A stretch of 64,000 nt of DNA from Tenacibaculum larymnensis (GCF_028829235.1 NZ_JAIWJY010000004.1:1-64000); one strand, 5' to 3'. Positions 15,688-26,383 are shown, numbered from the stretch's first letter. Translations and numbers: made by a program. The notes: generated by a model not told the origin, from the letters alone.

Positions 15688-17046
15688 CTATTTAATTTTT
15701 TGTAAATTACTGATTTCTAGATTTATATCTTTAGCAGATAAACTAGTATAACCATTTTGAATAATTCCGTTTTTATCAACTAAAATCATACGAGGAAACT
15801 TACTGGTAGTAAAGTCACATACAGCACTCTCACTAGGTATAGTGTATTGATACTTAACATCTACATTCTTAGTAAACCTTTTAGAGGAGTCACATAAATT
15901 AACTAGTATAAAATTAACGTCTGGATTTTTTTTAACTAAGTAATTGAAACGGGAAGATACCCAATCGTCTGAAGCGTATTGGTAATTTTTTAACAAAACA
16001 ACGGTGTTTTTATCTTTAGAAATACTCTTGAAGTCTTTCAGTTCACCATCAGCTGCAATTAATTTGAAAGAAGGTAATCGTTCTCCTTTAGTTAATATTT
16101 TTAAGTCATTAATTAAACGTTGAACATTCTTTTTATGCTCGTTATTAGTATTTAGCTTGAAGAAAGTAAAAAAAGCTTCGCTTTTCATTTCGCTACTAGG
16201 TTCTTCATAAAAGTTACGAATAACAGCATTGTATAACATTTTGTTTTTTACTGTTTCAAGCGCTATATTTTCATCAATAGAGTGTAGTAAATCTTGAGTA
16301 AAATTTTCTGATTTTACACCATTACTCTTAAGATAAGCATCATTTTGTATTTTCTCAATAATAAATCTGTAATATGGACCATAAAACATTAAAGAGTCTT
16401 TGTTTGTTGGTGCATTCTTACGATACTCAAAATAAGAACTATTAATCTTTTCAGATGTTTTTTCCTTTAAGTTTAGGATAGCATACTCTTCAAGTTTCGC
16501 ATATAAAGGAAAATTTAAAGAAATATTAAAAATATCCATAAAACCAGAAGCATCATTACTACGAGCTTTATAGTTTTCAAAAATGGCTTTTTTAATAGAT
16601 TTCATTGAATCTATTTTAGCTAAAAATTCTTCTTTGGGTAAAGAAAGATATTTTGAAGTGTTTTTATAATCTTGCTCATACTGTAAAAAAGACTCAATTA
16701 ATAGATTATTTCGTTCAGCATTAACACCACTAAAAACAAGAGATTCGTCAAAATCCCAAGTATTTAATCTAATTAATAAACTATCAGAAGGTTGCATGTA
16801 CACATACTGAAGCTCATTACCATGGTGAAAAATATACAGCCCCTCTTTAAATTTATCGTAGCTTCCTAAAAATGTATTATTCTTACTAAGAGGAATAGTA
16901 TCGTTAAAGTTGTAGTTATCAGATAACACAACGAAGTCACATTTAGGATTGATGATTTTACCCCCAAAATAGGTAGGCTTATTTTTATTAGACTCGTTAC
17001 ATCCAATAAATAGAATTAATATGAGAGGTATAAAATACTTAATCAT
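15688..17046 (-). CDS. TlpA-like lipoprotein with a thioredoxin fold lacking CXXC
   Basis: A 452-aa lipoprotein (lipobox L-F-I-G-C, Cys16). The N-terminal half (about 25-110) resembles the DUF4369-type beta domain found before TlpA/ResA modules in Bacteroidota. A helical middle follows, then a C-terminal thioredoxin-like domain (about 315-452) starting G-E-R-L-P-S-F-K-L. The redox site W-C-x-x-C is absent: the strand V-V-L-L-K-N-Y is followed by Q-Y-A-S-D-D-W. It therefore cannot do disulphide exchange in the usual way and is more likely a binding or structural protein of the envelope. It is monocistronic and divergent from the ABC-F gene. Confidence 0.78.
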   Translation of the reverse strand: MIKYFIPLILILFIGCNESNKNKPTYFGGKIINPKCDFVVLSDNYNFNDTIPLSKNNTFLGSYDKFKEGLYIFHHGNELQYVYMQPSDSLLIRLNTWDFDESLVFSGVNAERNNLLIESFLQYEQDYKNTSKYLSLPKEEFLAKIDSMKSIKKAIFENYKARSNDASGFMDIFNISLNFPLYAKLEEYAILNLKEKTSEKINSSYFEYRKNAPTNKDSLMFYGPYYRFIIEKIQNDAYLKSNGVKSENFTQDLLHSIDENIALETVKNKMLYNAVIRNFYEEPSSEMKSEAFFTFFKLNTNNEHKKNVQRLINDLKILTKGERLPSFKLIAADGELKDFKSISKDKNTVVLLKNYQYASDDWVSSRFNYLVKKNPDVNFILVNLCDSSKRFTKNVDVKYQYTIPSESAVCDFTTSKFPRMILVDKNGIIQNGYTSLSAKDINLEISNLQKIK

Positions 17047-17187
17047 GATTTAAATTACCCTAAATATTAGAGCTCAAAAATAGATAACTCTTTAATATTA
17101 GGCTGTTAATTCGTTGTTAAAAAGAATTAAAACGAGCCAAAAGTAAGATGTTAAAAACTTTCATGCAAATTCTTTTATAGTCTTTAG

Positions 17188-18846
<1,659 letters not shown>

Positions 18847-18860
18847 AATTATAAGATATA

Positions 18861-18890
18861 AAAAAAGGGAGCTAATTAGCTCCCTTTTTT
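18861..18890. terminator. bidirectional terminator, overlaps end of kinase gene
   Basis: A-run, GGGAGCTAA, TTAGCTCCC, T-run. It ends the ABC-F transcript. The last codons and TAG stop of the convergent kinase gene (stop at 18872-18874) lie inside the stem. The same 30-bp sequence recurs at 26344-26373. Confidence 0.85.
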
Positions 18891-20995
18891 ATTGTGCTTT
18901 TATTTAGAGGAAGTACCCCAAAACGTTGTTTATATATTTTAGAAAAATGTGTTGAATGTAGGTAACCTACTTCCAAGGCTAATGTTTTTAATAATACAGA
19001 AGGGTTTTGTTCTACAATACTTCGAGCTTTTTGTAATTTAATTTCTGTAATAAATTGATTAGGGGTTAACCCAGTAGCTGCTTTAATTTTTCTATTTAAA
19101 GAACTTCTTGAAGTGTTGAAATGTTGAGCAATATCTTCTTGTGTCATGTTTGGATCAGAGCATTGCTTGTTAATAAACTCTTCTACTTTTTTTATCCACA
19201 AATCACCTTCGCTCAATTCTTCCTTTTTAATAGTATTCTCTTTAATAAAGGTTGTTCGGTTTATGCTATTGTTTAAGGCATTTTGTATTCGAATAAGTAA
19301 CTCTTCTTTTTCAAAAGGTTTATTTAAATAATCATCAATACCTAATCGCAGAACTTCTAATTTACTTTTAGTGTCAGTACGGGCTGTAAGCATTAAAATA
19401 GGGACATTTATTTTGTTTGCCTTAATTTTTTCTATCAAAGCTAAACCATTCATTACAGGCATCATATAATCGGTAATAACAAAGTCAATTTTTTCTTTAG
19501 AAAGAAAATCTAACGCTTCTTCTCCGTTTTCAGCTTCAAAACAAGTGTAATTGCTTAGAATCCTCTTTAAGTAAGCTCGCATTTCAAAATTATCATCAAC
19601 AATAAGAATTCTATAGTGACCTGATTTAGGTTGTTTAATTATGTCTTTAGAAATTAAAGTACTTTTATGTGCATTCTTTTTTGAGGTTTTTTCAAGTTGT
19701 ATTTCTTTGTTTATTTTAGTTGTTTCTGGTAAAGAGATTATAAATGTGCTGCCTTTACCCAATTCACTTTTTACAGTTAAGCTTCCTTGGTGTAGCTCAA
19801 TAATTTCTTTGCTAAAAGCTAAGCCTATACCGCTACCTCCAGCTTTATTAATATCATTTTTAACTTGATAAAAACGGTTGTAAATGAGTTTAATATTTTT
19901 TTCAGAAATTCCTATACCAGAGTCTTTGATAGAGATAATAATTTGTTCGTTTAGCTTGTTTAAAGAAACTGTAATGTTTCCTTTTTTAGGAGTGTATTTA
20001 ATAGCATTAAGAATAATGTTATTTAACGCTCTTTCTAAAAAAATAATGTCAGATGATACCCAGCACTCACTTTTTTCTTTTTTTACAGTGAAAACAATTT
20101 CTTTTTGGTTGCATAAAGGTTCAAAAGAGGTATAGAGTTTATCAATTAACTTATTTATTAAGTAGGGAGTAGGTGATATTTTAAAATTAGCTTCTTTCAT
20201 TTTAGCTAAATCAAGCACATCGTCAACTATGTTTTTAATTTTATTAACCTGTTTGTTTAGGCGGTTTTTAATCTCAAAACCTTCTTTTTCGTATGCGGAT
20301 CCTTTTAAAAGTTCTAATTGGTCTATTTCACCTTTAATTAAGGTAAGAGGAGTTCTGATTTCATGAGAAACATTGATGAAAAATTGAGATTGAAATTCAT
20401 TTAGTTCTTCCAGCTGTTTTCGTTGGTTCTCCAGAGTTTCCTCACTTTTAATATTGGCATTTTTAAAGTACTGTACTAAAAAAAAGAAAATAATGAATTG
20501 AATTAAAATAAGTACAGGAGAACCAAATGTACCTTCTGGATAAATAGGGAAAATATGTATTGGAATAACAAAAAGTAAGTAAGAAATAATAAAAACACTA
20601 TAAAGTAAGTATTTGTTATTGGTAAAAAGTAATAGAAATACAGGTACAACAATGTAAAAGTATTCAATATAACCACCTCTTTCAGCAAAATTACAGAACA
20701 TAAAATTACTGTATAGAATTAACGAGAAAAATAAAATACGTGCTACCATAAATTTACGTTTGTATTGTAAAAATAAGGTAACCAACAACCCTGTTATACT
20801 ACCCATATGTATTAAAACAGGAAGTGAATAAATTCCTTTTTTCAGAGTGTCTTCTGTGATTAAAATAAGTTCAATTAAAAACCAATTAGAAATAAAGATA
20901 TTAAGTAAACGAACCCTCTTCATTTCTAATTTAGAAAGTTTATCTGTTACACCAATATTAGTTATGTTATTATAAAGTTTAGCTACTTCCCCCAT
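18872..20995 (-). CDS. hybrid histidine kinase / response regulator with AraC-type HTH
   Basis: A 707-aa one-protein signalling system. The N-terminus has six or seven membrane helices (about 28-175) with no large periplasmic sensor, so the signal is probably membrane-derived. A short coiled linker leads to HisKA with F-I-N-V-S-H-E-I-R-T-P (phospho-acceptor His211), then HATPase boxes N-A-I-K-Y-T-P, D-S-G-I-G-I-S and G-G-S-G-I-G-L. A receiver domain follows (about 462-575; acidic pair Asp467/468, phospho-acceptor Asp509, Lys559) and an AraC HTH ends the protein (about 600-700). It is divergent from the giant T9SS gene, a likely target. Its stop codon lies inside the shared terminator. Confidence 0.93.
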   Translation of the reverse strand: MGEVAKLYNNITNIGVTDKLSKLEMKRVRLLNIFISNWFLIELILITEDTLKKGIYSLPVLIHMGSITGLLVTLFLQYKRKFMVARILFFSLILYSNFMFCNFAERGGYIEYFYIVVPVFLLLFTNNKYLLYSVFIISYLLFVIPIHIFPIYPEGTFGSPVLILIQFIIFFFLVQYFKNANIKSEETLENQRKQLEELNEFQSQFFINVSHEIRTPLTLIKGEIDQLELLKGSAYEKEGFEIKNRLNKQVNKIKNIVDDVLDLAKMKEANFKISPTPYLINKLIDKLYTSFEPLCNQKEIVFTVKKEKSECWVSSDIIFLERALNNIILNAIKYTPKKGNITVSLNKLNEQIIISIKDSGIGISEKNIKLIYNRFYQVKNDINKAGGSGIGLAFSKEIIELHQGSLTVKSELGKGSTFIISLPETTKINKEIQLEKTSKKNAHKSTLISKDIIKQPKSGHYRILIVDDNFEMRAYLKRILSNYTCFEAENGEEALDFLSKEKIDFVITDYMMPVMNGLALIEKIKANKINVPILMLTARTDTKSKLEVLRLGIDDYLNKPFEKEELLIRIQNALNNSINRTTFIKENTIKKEELSEGDLWIKKVEEFINKQCSDPNMTQEDIAQHFNTSRSSLNRKIKAATGLTPNQFITEIKLQKARSIVEQNPSVLLKTLALEVGYLHSTHFSKIYKQRFGVLPLNKSTIKKGAN

Positions 20996-21012
20996 TAGAA
21001 TAATTAAAAGGT

Positions 21013-21020
21013 CAAATATA
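21013..21020 (-). promoter_or_regulatory. -7 promoter element of hybrid kinase gene
   Basis: On the minus strand this reads TATATTTG, a TAnnTTTG match 17 nt before the start codon. A TTG lies about 16-17 nt upstream as a possible -33 element. Confidence 0.6.
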
Positions 21021-21077
21021 TTAATCTATCCATAAACAACATCTTTTTTATGATTTGTTACCAGTGTTTTAGGATGT

Positions 21078-21112
21078 TTGACACAATAGTGAGTGTAATT
21101 GAAGTAATATTG
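21078..21112 (+). promoter_or_regulatory. shared promoter/operator element, copy 1
   Basis: TTGACACAATA, then TGA, then TAATATTG beginning exactly 27 nt after the first base. The same parts at the same spacing occur at 25355-25390 in front of the 279-aa gene. It lies between the hybrid kinase and the giant T9SS gene. It may be the target of the kinase's AraC-type domain. Confidence 0.45.
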
Positions 21113-21237
21113 CCTTAGAGAAAATTTATGTTTGCAATTCGGTTAGTGAGCCTTGTTAGGTCGATTCTTTTTTGAGCCGTAATCGAAACTTTTATTATCA
21201 ATTTATTTTTAGAGCTTCAACAGAAAGAAAGTAGAAT

Positions 21238-24200
21238 ATGAAATTAAAATTATTATACATATTTTTATTATTAAGTTATTTAGGTATAGCAAAGTCTATA
21301 AAAGAAGAAAAAAAGGGTTCAAATTTTGAATTAACTAGCTTTACAAAAACGAATAATAAAAAAGCACTTTCAAAATATAATTATTTGAATGCTTACAGAA
21401 TTAATGTCGGACTTTATTATGAAAGTGAGCTAACTCCAATTACCCCAGATACCAACAACATTTTGTATGTCAATAAAAACGTAAGTGGTGGCGATGGTTC
21501 GGGTGACTCTTGGGCGAATGCCGTACCCGAGCTTGCCGATGCTTTGCTATGGGCAAGAACCCAGCATGATGCAGACAATAATTGGTTACAAAATGATAGC
21601 TTACAGGTTTTTGTTGCCAAAGGAGTTTACAAGCCTTTATATAATGCGGCCGACGGGAACTATACCACCAACGGCAACCGCGATAACGCTTTTGTAATGG
21701 TGAATAACGTACAATTGTACGGAGGTTTTGCTGGGAGTGAAGTCAATCTTAGCGATCGTGATCTTAGTCTTGCCGGAAACGCTACAATTTTAAGTGGTGA
21801 TATAGGGGGGCTTAATGATCTTAGTGATAATGTATATCACGTGGTAGTGGATGCCGGTAATGTGGGTGCAGCCCTGCTAGACGGTTTTACCATCACCGGC
21901 GGAAATGCTAATGATAATGTTAGTAGTATAGCTGTCAACGCAAATAGTATCAGAAGAGATTATGGTGGCGGGATGTATAATGCTTTTTCTTCTTCTTCAA
22001 GTTTAACCAATGTAACCATCACCGGAAACACAGCAGCAGGTTATGGTGGCGGGATGTATAATGCTTCTTCTTCACCAAATTTAACCAATATAACCATCAC
22101 CGGAAATACAGCAAATTATGGCGGCGGGATATATAATAGTCAATATTCCTCTCTGAGCTTAACCAATGTGGCGATTGTTGGAAATACAGCAAATTATGGC
22201 GGCGGAATATATAATTATTTTTATTCCTCTTCCAGCTTAACCAATGTAACCATCGTAGGAAACACAGCGAATTCTGGCGATGGGATACATAATGAATATG
22301 AGTCTTCGCTAACGATAAATAACAGTATTGTTTGGGGAACGATATTTAACATAGGTCTTCTTTACACACCAAATTATTCTTTAATACAAGACAACACTAA
22401 TACCGCTAACGGCAATATCGATGCTACAGGGCTTACAGCCGAAGACATTTTTACAGACCCTGCTAACGGAGATTATACTTTAAAACTGAGTAGTCCTGCG
22501 ATTAACGCCGGTAGCAATACATTATATACCGATGTCGGGGGAGACCTAAATAACGATACAGATTTAACCGGCAACCCGCGTTTGTTTGGTAACACCATAG
22601 ATATTGGTGCTTACGAGTATGATGGAGTATTGGCAGATTTTACAATTTCAGGAGGATATTGTATTGGTAATGTAGTTACTTTTACAGACAATTCTTCGTC
22701 TCCTAATGGAGCTATTGTAAGTTGGGAATGGGATTTTGGAGATGGCACAACTTCTACCGAACAAAGCCCAACTCATAGTTACGCTGACTTAGGTAACTTT
22801 ACAATATCATTAAAAGTAACTGATGTCATTGGAGAAACAAATTCTATAACAAAATCCTTTAATGTACAATCACCAAAAGCTAGGTTTGTTGCTAACCCTA
22901 CAAGAGGGCAAGCAACACCACATACTGTATTCTTTACAGATCAATCAACGTTGCCAGATTTATGGTTTTGGGAATTTGGTAATGGAAATACTTCAACAGC
23001 TCAAAACCCAATACATACATATACTGCTGCAGGAGATTATACGGTAAATCTTACAGTAAGAGATACCATAAATGGGTGTGTTGACAAAGCAACAAGTTTA
23101 ATAAAAATAGTAATTCCAAAAGCACAATTTAGTGTAGATGATACTTTGGGTTGTGGTCCCTTTACGGTAAACTTTACAGATGAATCTACAATAGAAGGAA
23201 ATGATACGGTGGGAGAATGGTTATGGAATTTTGGGGATGGTAATACTTCTACCGAACAAAACCCTACTCATACCTACGAATCAGTAGGAGTATATAATGT
23301 AAGTTTAACTATAAAAACTGCTATAACAGGATTTACAAGAACAGAAACTAAAGCAAGTTTTATACAAGTTATAGGTCTCACTCCTGATTTTTCTTCAGAT
23401 ATAACAACTGGCTGTGCACCTTTAACAGTTAGTTTTACTGATAATACTGTTTTTTATGGTCCATCATCCGATTGGTTTTGGGATTTTGGAGACGGTAATA
23501 CGAGTAATGCAACAAGCCCTAAACATACATATACAACAGCAGGTGTTTTTGATGTGAGTTTAACAGTTACTGATATTGACGGATGTAGTAAAACAATTAT
23601 TAAAAAAGCATATATAAACACTACAGAAACTATAGCACCTACGGTCTTAATCCAGAATATAACAGTATCGTTAGATGCTTCAGGAGTTGCAACGATAACT
23701 GCTGCTGATATAGATAATGGCTCTTATGATAATTGTGAGGTGTCCTCCATTAGTTTAGATAAGACTTCTTTTTATTGCTCAGATGTTGGGGATAATACGC
23801 TAACATTAACAGTAACAGACACAAGTGGTAATAATAACACAGCTACGGCTATAGTAACCGTAGAAGATGTAACTCCACCCGAGGCGATTTGTCAAGATAT
23901 CACAGTGCCGTTAGACGCTTCAGGATTTGTAACTATTACAGCTGCTGATATTAATAATGGTAGTAACGATACTTGTGGAATAGCTTTAATGAGTTTAGAC
24001 AAAACAACGTTCGATTGTACCAATGTAGGCGTAAATAATGTAATCTTAACTGTTGAAGATACCAATGGAAATACCAATACATGTGCGGCTAATGTAATCG
24101 TAGAAGATGTAACTCCACCCGAGGCAATTTGTCAAGATATTACGGTACAATTAGACGCTTCAGGAATTGCAACAATAACGGCTGCTGATATTGATAATGG

Positions 24201-25251
24201 TAGTACAGACACTTGCGGGATAGCTTCAATGAGTTTAGATAAAACAACTTTTGATTGTAGTAGTGTAGGAATAAATATAGTAACCTTAACTGTTGAAGAT
24301 ACCAATGGAAATACTAATAGTTGCGCAGCAACAGTAACCATAGAAGATGTAACTCCACCCGAGGCAATTTGTCAAGATATCACAGTGCCGTTAGACGCTT
24401 CAGGATTTGTAACTATTACAGCTACTGATATTAATAATGGTAGTTCAGATGCTTGTGGAATAGCTTCAATAAGTATAGACAAAACAACTTTTGATTCTAC
24501 TAATGTGGGAATTAATACGGTAGCCTTAACTGTTGAAGATACCAATGGAAATACTAATACATGTACAGCCAATATAACCGTAGAAGATGTTACCCCGCCA
24601 ATGGCTATAACAAAAGATATTGTAGTTAGCCTAGATAGTAATGGAAATGCAATTATTAATCCTGAAGATATAGATGATGGATCTTATGATGCATCTGGAA
24701 TAGCAAGTATGAGCTTAAGTCAAACAAATTTTAACTGTCCTAACTTAACAGACTATACGGTTGCTCTAACAGTTATTGACTCCAATGGTTTGTCGAGTTC
24801 TGAAGAAGCTGTTGTAACTTTTATATCAGATGATTTAGATAATGACTCGATAGCAGATGTATGTGATAATGATATAGATGGTGATGAAGTATTAAATATA
24901 AATGATAATTGTCCAAGAATGTCAAACCCTGATCAAAAGGATTTGGGTAATAATGGAATAGGTGATATATGTGACTCATCAGAATTGTCAGTATATAATG
25001 GATTTTCTCCTAATGGTGATGGAGTAAATGATGTATTTGTGGTAGAAGGTTTACATAACTACCCAAACAATAAATTAGAAATCTATAATAGATGGGGAAA
25101 CAGAGTTTACCATTCTTATAATTATCAAAACGATTGGAATGGTATAAGTAAAAACCAAGGAAAAAAATTACCTGCAGGGGTCTATTTTTATATGCTTACA
25201 ATAGAAGAAAATTCAAGAAACTTAAAAGGTTGGGTTTATATTATCTATTAA
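21238..25251 (+). CDS. giant T9SS type B surface protein: beta-helix, PKD and Ig-like repeats
   Basis: A 1337-aa secreted protein. A signal peptide (1-20) is followed by a right-handed beta-helix/polymorphic-OMP-like region (about 60-460) with repeated G-G-G-M/I-Y-N and L-T-N-V-T-I-x-G-N-T-A turns. About four PKD domains come next (about 465-800, each with W-x-F-G-D/N-G and T-Y or S-Y), then five HYR/Ig-like repeats of 80 residues (about 800-1200) and a thrombospondin type 3-like calcium segment (about 1200-1245). The end is a T9SS type B (CHU_C) sorting domain starting N-G-F-S-P-N-G-D-G-V-N-D. It is a likely adhesin or matrix protein on the cell surface. The beta-helix part is visibly more GC-rich than the rest. 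It is divergent from a hybrid kinase. Confidence 0.92.
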   Translation: MKLKLLYIFLLLSYLGIAKSIKEEKKGSNFELTSFTKTNNKKALSKYNYLNAYRINVGLYYESELTPITPDTNNILYVNKNVSGGDGSGDSWANAVPELADALLWARTQHDADNNWLQNDSLQVFVAKGVYKPLYNAADGNYTTNGNRDNAFVMVNNVQLYGGFAGSEVNLSDRDLSLAGNATILSGDIGGLNDLSDNVYHVVVDAGNVGAALLDGFTITGGNANDNVSSIAVNANSIRRDYGGGMYNAFSSSSSLTNVTITGNTAAGYGGGMYNASSSPNLTNITITGNTANYGGGIYNSQYSSLSLTNVAIVGNTANYGGGIYNYFYSSSSLTNVTIVGNTANSGDGIHNEYESSLTINNSIVWGTIFNIGLLYTPNYSLIQDNTNTANGNIDATGLTAEDIFTDPANGDYTLKLSSPAINAGSNTLYTDVGGDLNNDTDLTGNPRLFGNTIDIGAYEYDGVLADFTISGGYCIGNVVTFTDNSSSPNGAIVSWEWDFGDGTTSTEQSPTHSYADLGNFTISLKVTDVIGETNSITKSFNVQSPKARFVANPTRGQATPHTVFFTDQSTLPDLWFWEFGNGNTSTAQNPIHTYTAAGDYTVNLTVRDTINGCVDKATSLIKIVIPKAQFSVDDTLGCGPFTVNFTDESTIEGNDTVGEWLWNFGDGNTSTEQNPTHTYESVGVYNVSLTIKTAITGFTRTETKASFIQVIGLTPDFSSDITTGCAPLTVSFTDNTVFYGPSSDWFWDFGDGNTSNATSPKHTYTTAGVFDVSLTVTDIDGCSKTIIKKAYINTTETIAPTVLIQNITVSLDASGVATITAADIDNGSYDNCEVSSISLDKTSFYCSDVGDNTLTLTVTDTSGNNNTATAIVTVEDVTPPEAICQDITVPLDASGFVTITAADINNGSNDTCGIALMSLDKTTFDCTNVGVNNVILTVEDTNGNTNTCAANVIVEDVTPPEAICQDITVQLDASGIATITAADIDNGSTDTCGIASMSLDKTTFDCSSVGINIVTLTVEDTNGNTNSCAATVTIEDVTPPEAICQDITVPLDASGFVTITATDINNGSSDACGIASISIDKTTFDSTNVGINTVALTVEDTNGNTNTCTANITVEDVTPPMAITKDIVVSLDSNGNAIINPEDIDDGSYDASGIASMSLSQTNFNCPNLTDYTVALTVIDSNGLSSSEEAVVTFISDDLDNDSIADVCDNDIDGDEVLNINDNCPRMSNPDQKDLGNNGIGDICDSSELSVYNGFSPNGDGVNDVFVVEGLHNYPNNKLEIYNRWGNRVYHSYNYQNDWNGISKNQGKKLPAGVYFYMLTIEENSRNLKGWVYIIY
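23641..24840 (+). repeat. tandem 240-bp coding repeats
   Basis: Five in-frame units of 80 codons. The junction GTAGAAGATGTAACTCCACC recurs every 240 bp (near 23860, 24100 and 24340, and diverged near 24580). Units two and four are almost identical over about 75 nt, while unit three differs, as if a two-unit block was duplicated or converted. Each unit encodes an HYR-like Ig fold with two or three cysteines. Confidence 0.85.
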
Positions 25252-25286
25252 TTATCATAAAGTAGTTAGAAAATAACTAGTGAAAC

Positions 25287-25318
25287 AAAAAACACCTTAT
25301 TTAAATAAGGTGTTTTTT
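25287..25318 (+). terminator. terminator after giant T9SS gene
   Basis: A-run, CACCTTATTTAAATAAGGTG, T-run; a long perfect stem 35 nt after the stop codon. Confidence 0.85.
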
Positions 25319-25354
25319 AGTTATATAACCTATTTGATATAATGGTGAGTATGG

Positions 25355-25390
25355 TTGACACAATATTGATGATGATATTGTTAATATTTG
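25355..25390 (+). promoter_or_regulatory. shared promoter/operator element, copy 2
   Basis: TTGACACAATA, then TGA after one base, then TAATATTTG starting 27 nt after the first base, as in copy 1 (21078-21112). It is placed 120 nt before the start of the 279-aa gene and downstream of a terminator, so it should belong to that gene. Confidence 0.45.
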
Positions 25391-25474
25391 TAAAATGAGG
25401 TTTTATCAATTTCTTTTTGGTAACACCTAGTATAAAATTTAATCAATTAACACATAACTTAAAAACAGAAAAAA

Positions 25475-26314
25475 ATGAGATTTAAAAATGTATTAACAGG
25501 AGCAAACATTAGAGTAGGGTTCTATAAAACTACAGATGGAAAACCATATTTAGGTACAATCCCAGGAATGGAGATTGATATAAATGAGGGAAATATAGGA
25601 GAGCTTAGAGATGATTCTTATCCAACGGTTAAAGTTAGAGTTTGGAAAAAAGAAGGTATAGGGCTTCCTGTAATTATAGAACCAGGTACTATTTACAATA
25701 TGACAGATGATTTTTATGTGAATTGGAGCAGTGATAAAGGACACTTTTTACAAAAGGTTGAATTAAAACCAACAAGAGAAAAAATAGAAGAAGAGAATGT
25801 GAGAGTGTATTACTTTTTTGATTTAAGAAATTTTAATGAAACTGTAAAAAGGACTATTAAAACAACATTTCAAACAGCTTTTTCACAATCGTCTTCTTTT
25901 TCAAAATCACATAGCGAAAGCTCTGAGTTTAGCATAAATGGAAAAATTGGAGGCTGGATTGGAGGAAAAGATGATCCAGCAGGAGGAAGTGCTGAAGTTT
26001 CTGCAGGATTTAAGTCAAAAATAGAGGACTCATTTACTCAGAAGTATGAAAATTCAATAACTAGAATTTGGAGCCAGTCTATAGAAGATGAATACACTCT
26101 AAAGCCAGGAAATATCTATGCACTAACCAGTGTTTGGAATATTAAGTATGCAACAGGAGTAATAGAATACTTTAATGAAAAAACAAGCTATAAAATTCTT
26201 GATTCTTCTGAAAGTAAATTAACAGAACCAGTAGTATACGATAATGTATCTCAAATGGATGATAAAACAAGAAAAATGTATGAAGAGCAATTAAAACTTA
26301 ATACCGTTTTATAA
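25475..26314 (+). CDS. candidate aerolysin-like beta-pore-forming protein, 279 aa
   Basis: No family is certain. The N-terminal half (1-100) is beta-rich without a known signature. Residues about 120-235 alternate Ser/Thr with hydrophobic residues (F-Q-T-A-F-S-Q-S-S-S-F-S-K-S), contain a Gly-rich loop (I-G-G-W-I-G-G) and a second amphipathic strand pair, and then L-K-P-G-N-I-Y-A-L. That order resembles the transmembrane-hairpin and P-G-K-turn core of aerolysin/ETX-MTX2 toxins. There is no signal peptide, and an in-frame stop 13 nt upstream of the ATG rules out extension. Transcribed alone, behind a promoter element shared with the giant T9SS gene. Confidence 0.55.
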   Translation: MRFKNVLTGANIRVGFYKTTDGKPYLGTIPGMEIDINEGNIGELRDDSYPTVKVRVWKKEGIGLPVIIEPGTIYNMTDDFYVNWSSDKGHFLQKVELKPTREKIEEENVRVYYFFDLRNFNETVKRTIKTTFQTAFSQSSSFSKSHSESSEFSINGKIGGWIGGKDDPAGGSAEVSAGFKSKIEDSFTQKYENSITRIWSQSIEDEYTLKPGNIYALTSVWNIKYATGVIEYFNEKTSYKILDSSESKLTEPVVYDNVSQMDDKTRKMYEEQLKLNTVL

Positions 26315-26342
26315 TAATGCGGTATGTAAATAATAGAGTAAT

Positions 26343-26374
26343 AAAAAAAGGGAGCTAATTAGCTCCCTTTTTTT
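26343..26374. terminator. bidirectional terminator between 279-aa gene and rsmD
   Basis: A-run, GGGAGCTAA, TTAGCTCCC, T-run. The 30-bp core is identical to the terminator at 18861-18890. It closes the plus-strand gene and the minus-strand rsmD operon. Confidence 0.88.
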
Positions 26375-26383
26375 ATTACTCTA

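Noticed and set aside
23641..24840. CRISPR-like regular repeats
   Set aside because: The 240-bp periodic units are in-frame protein-coding Ig-like repeats, far longer than CRISPR repeats, with no cas genes.
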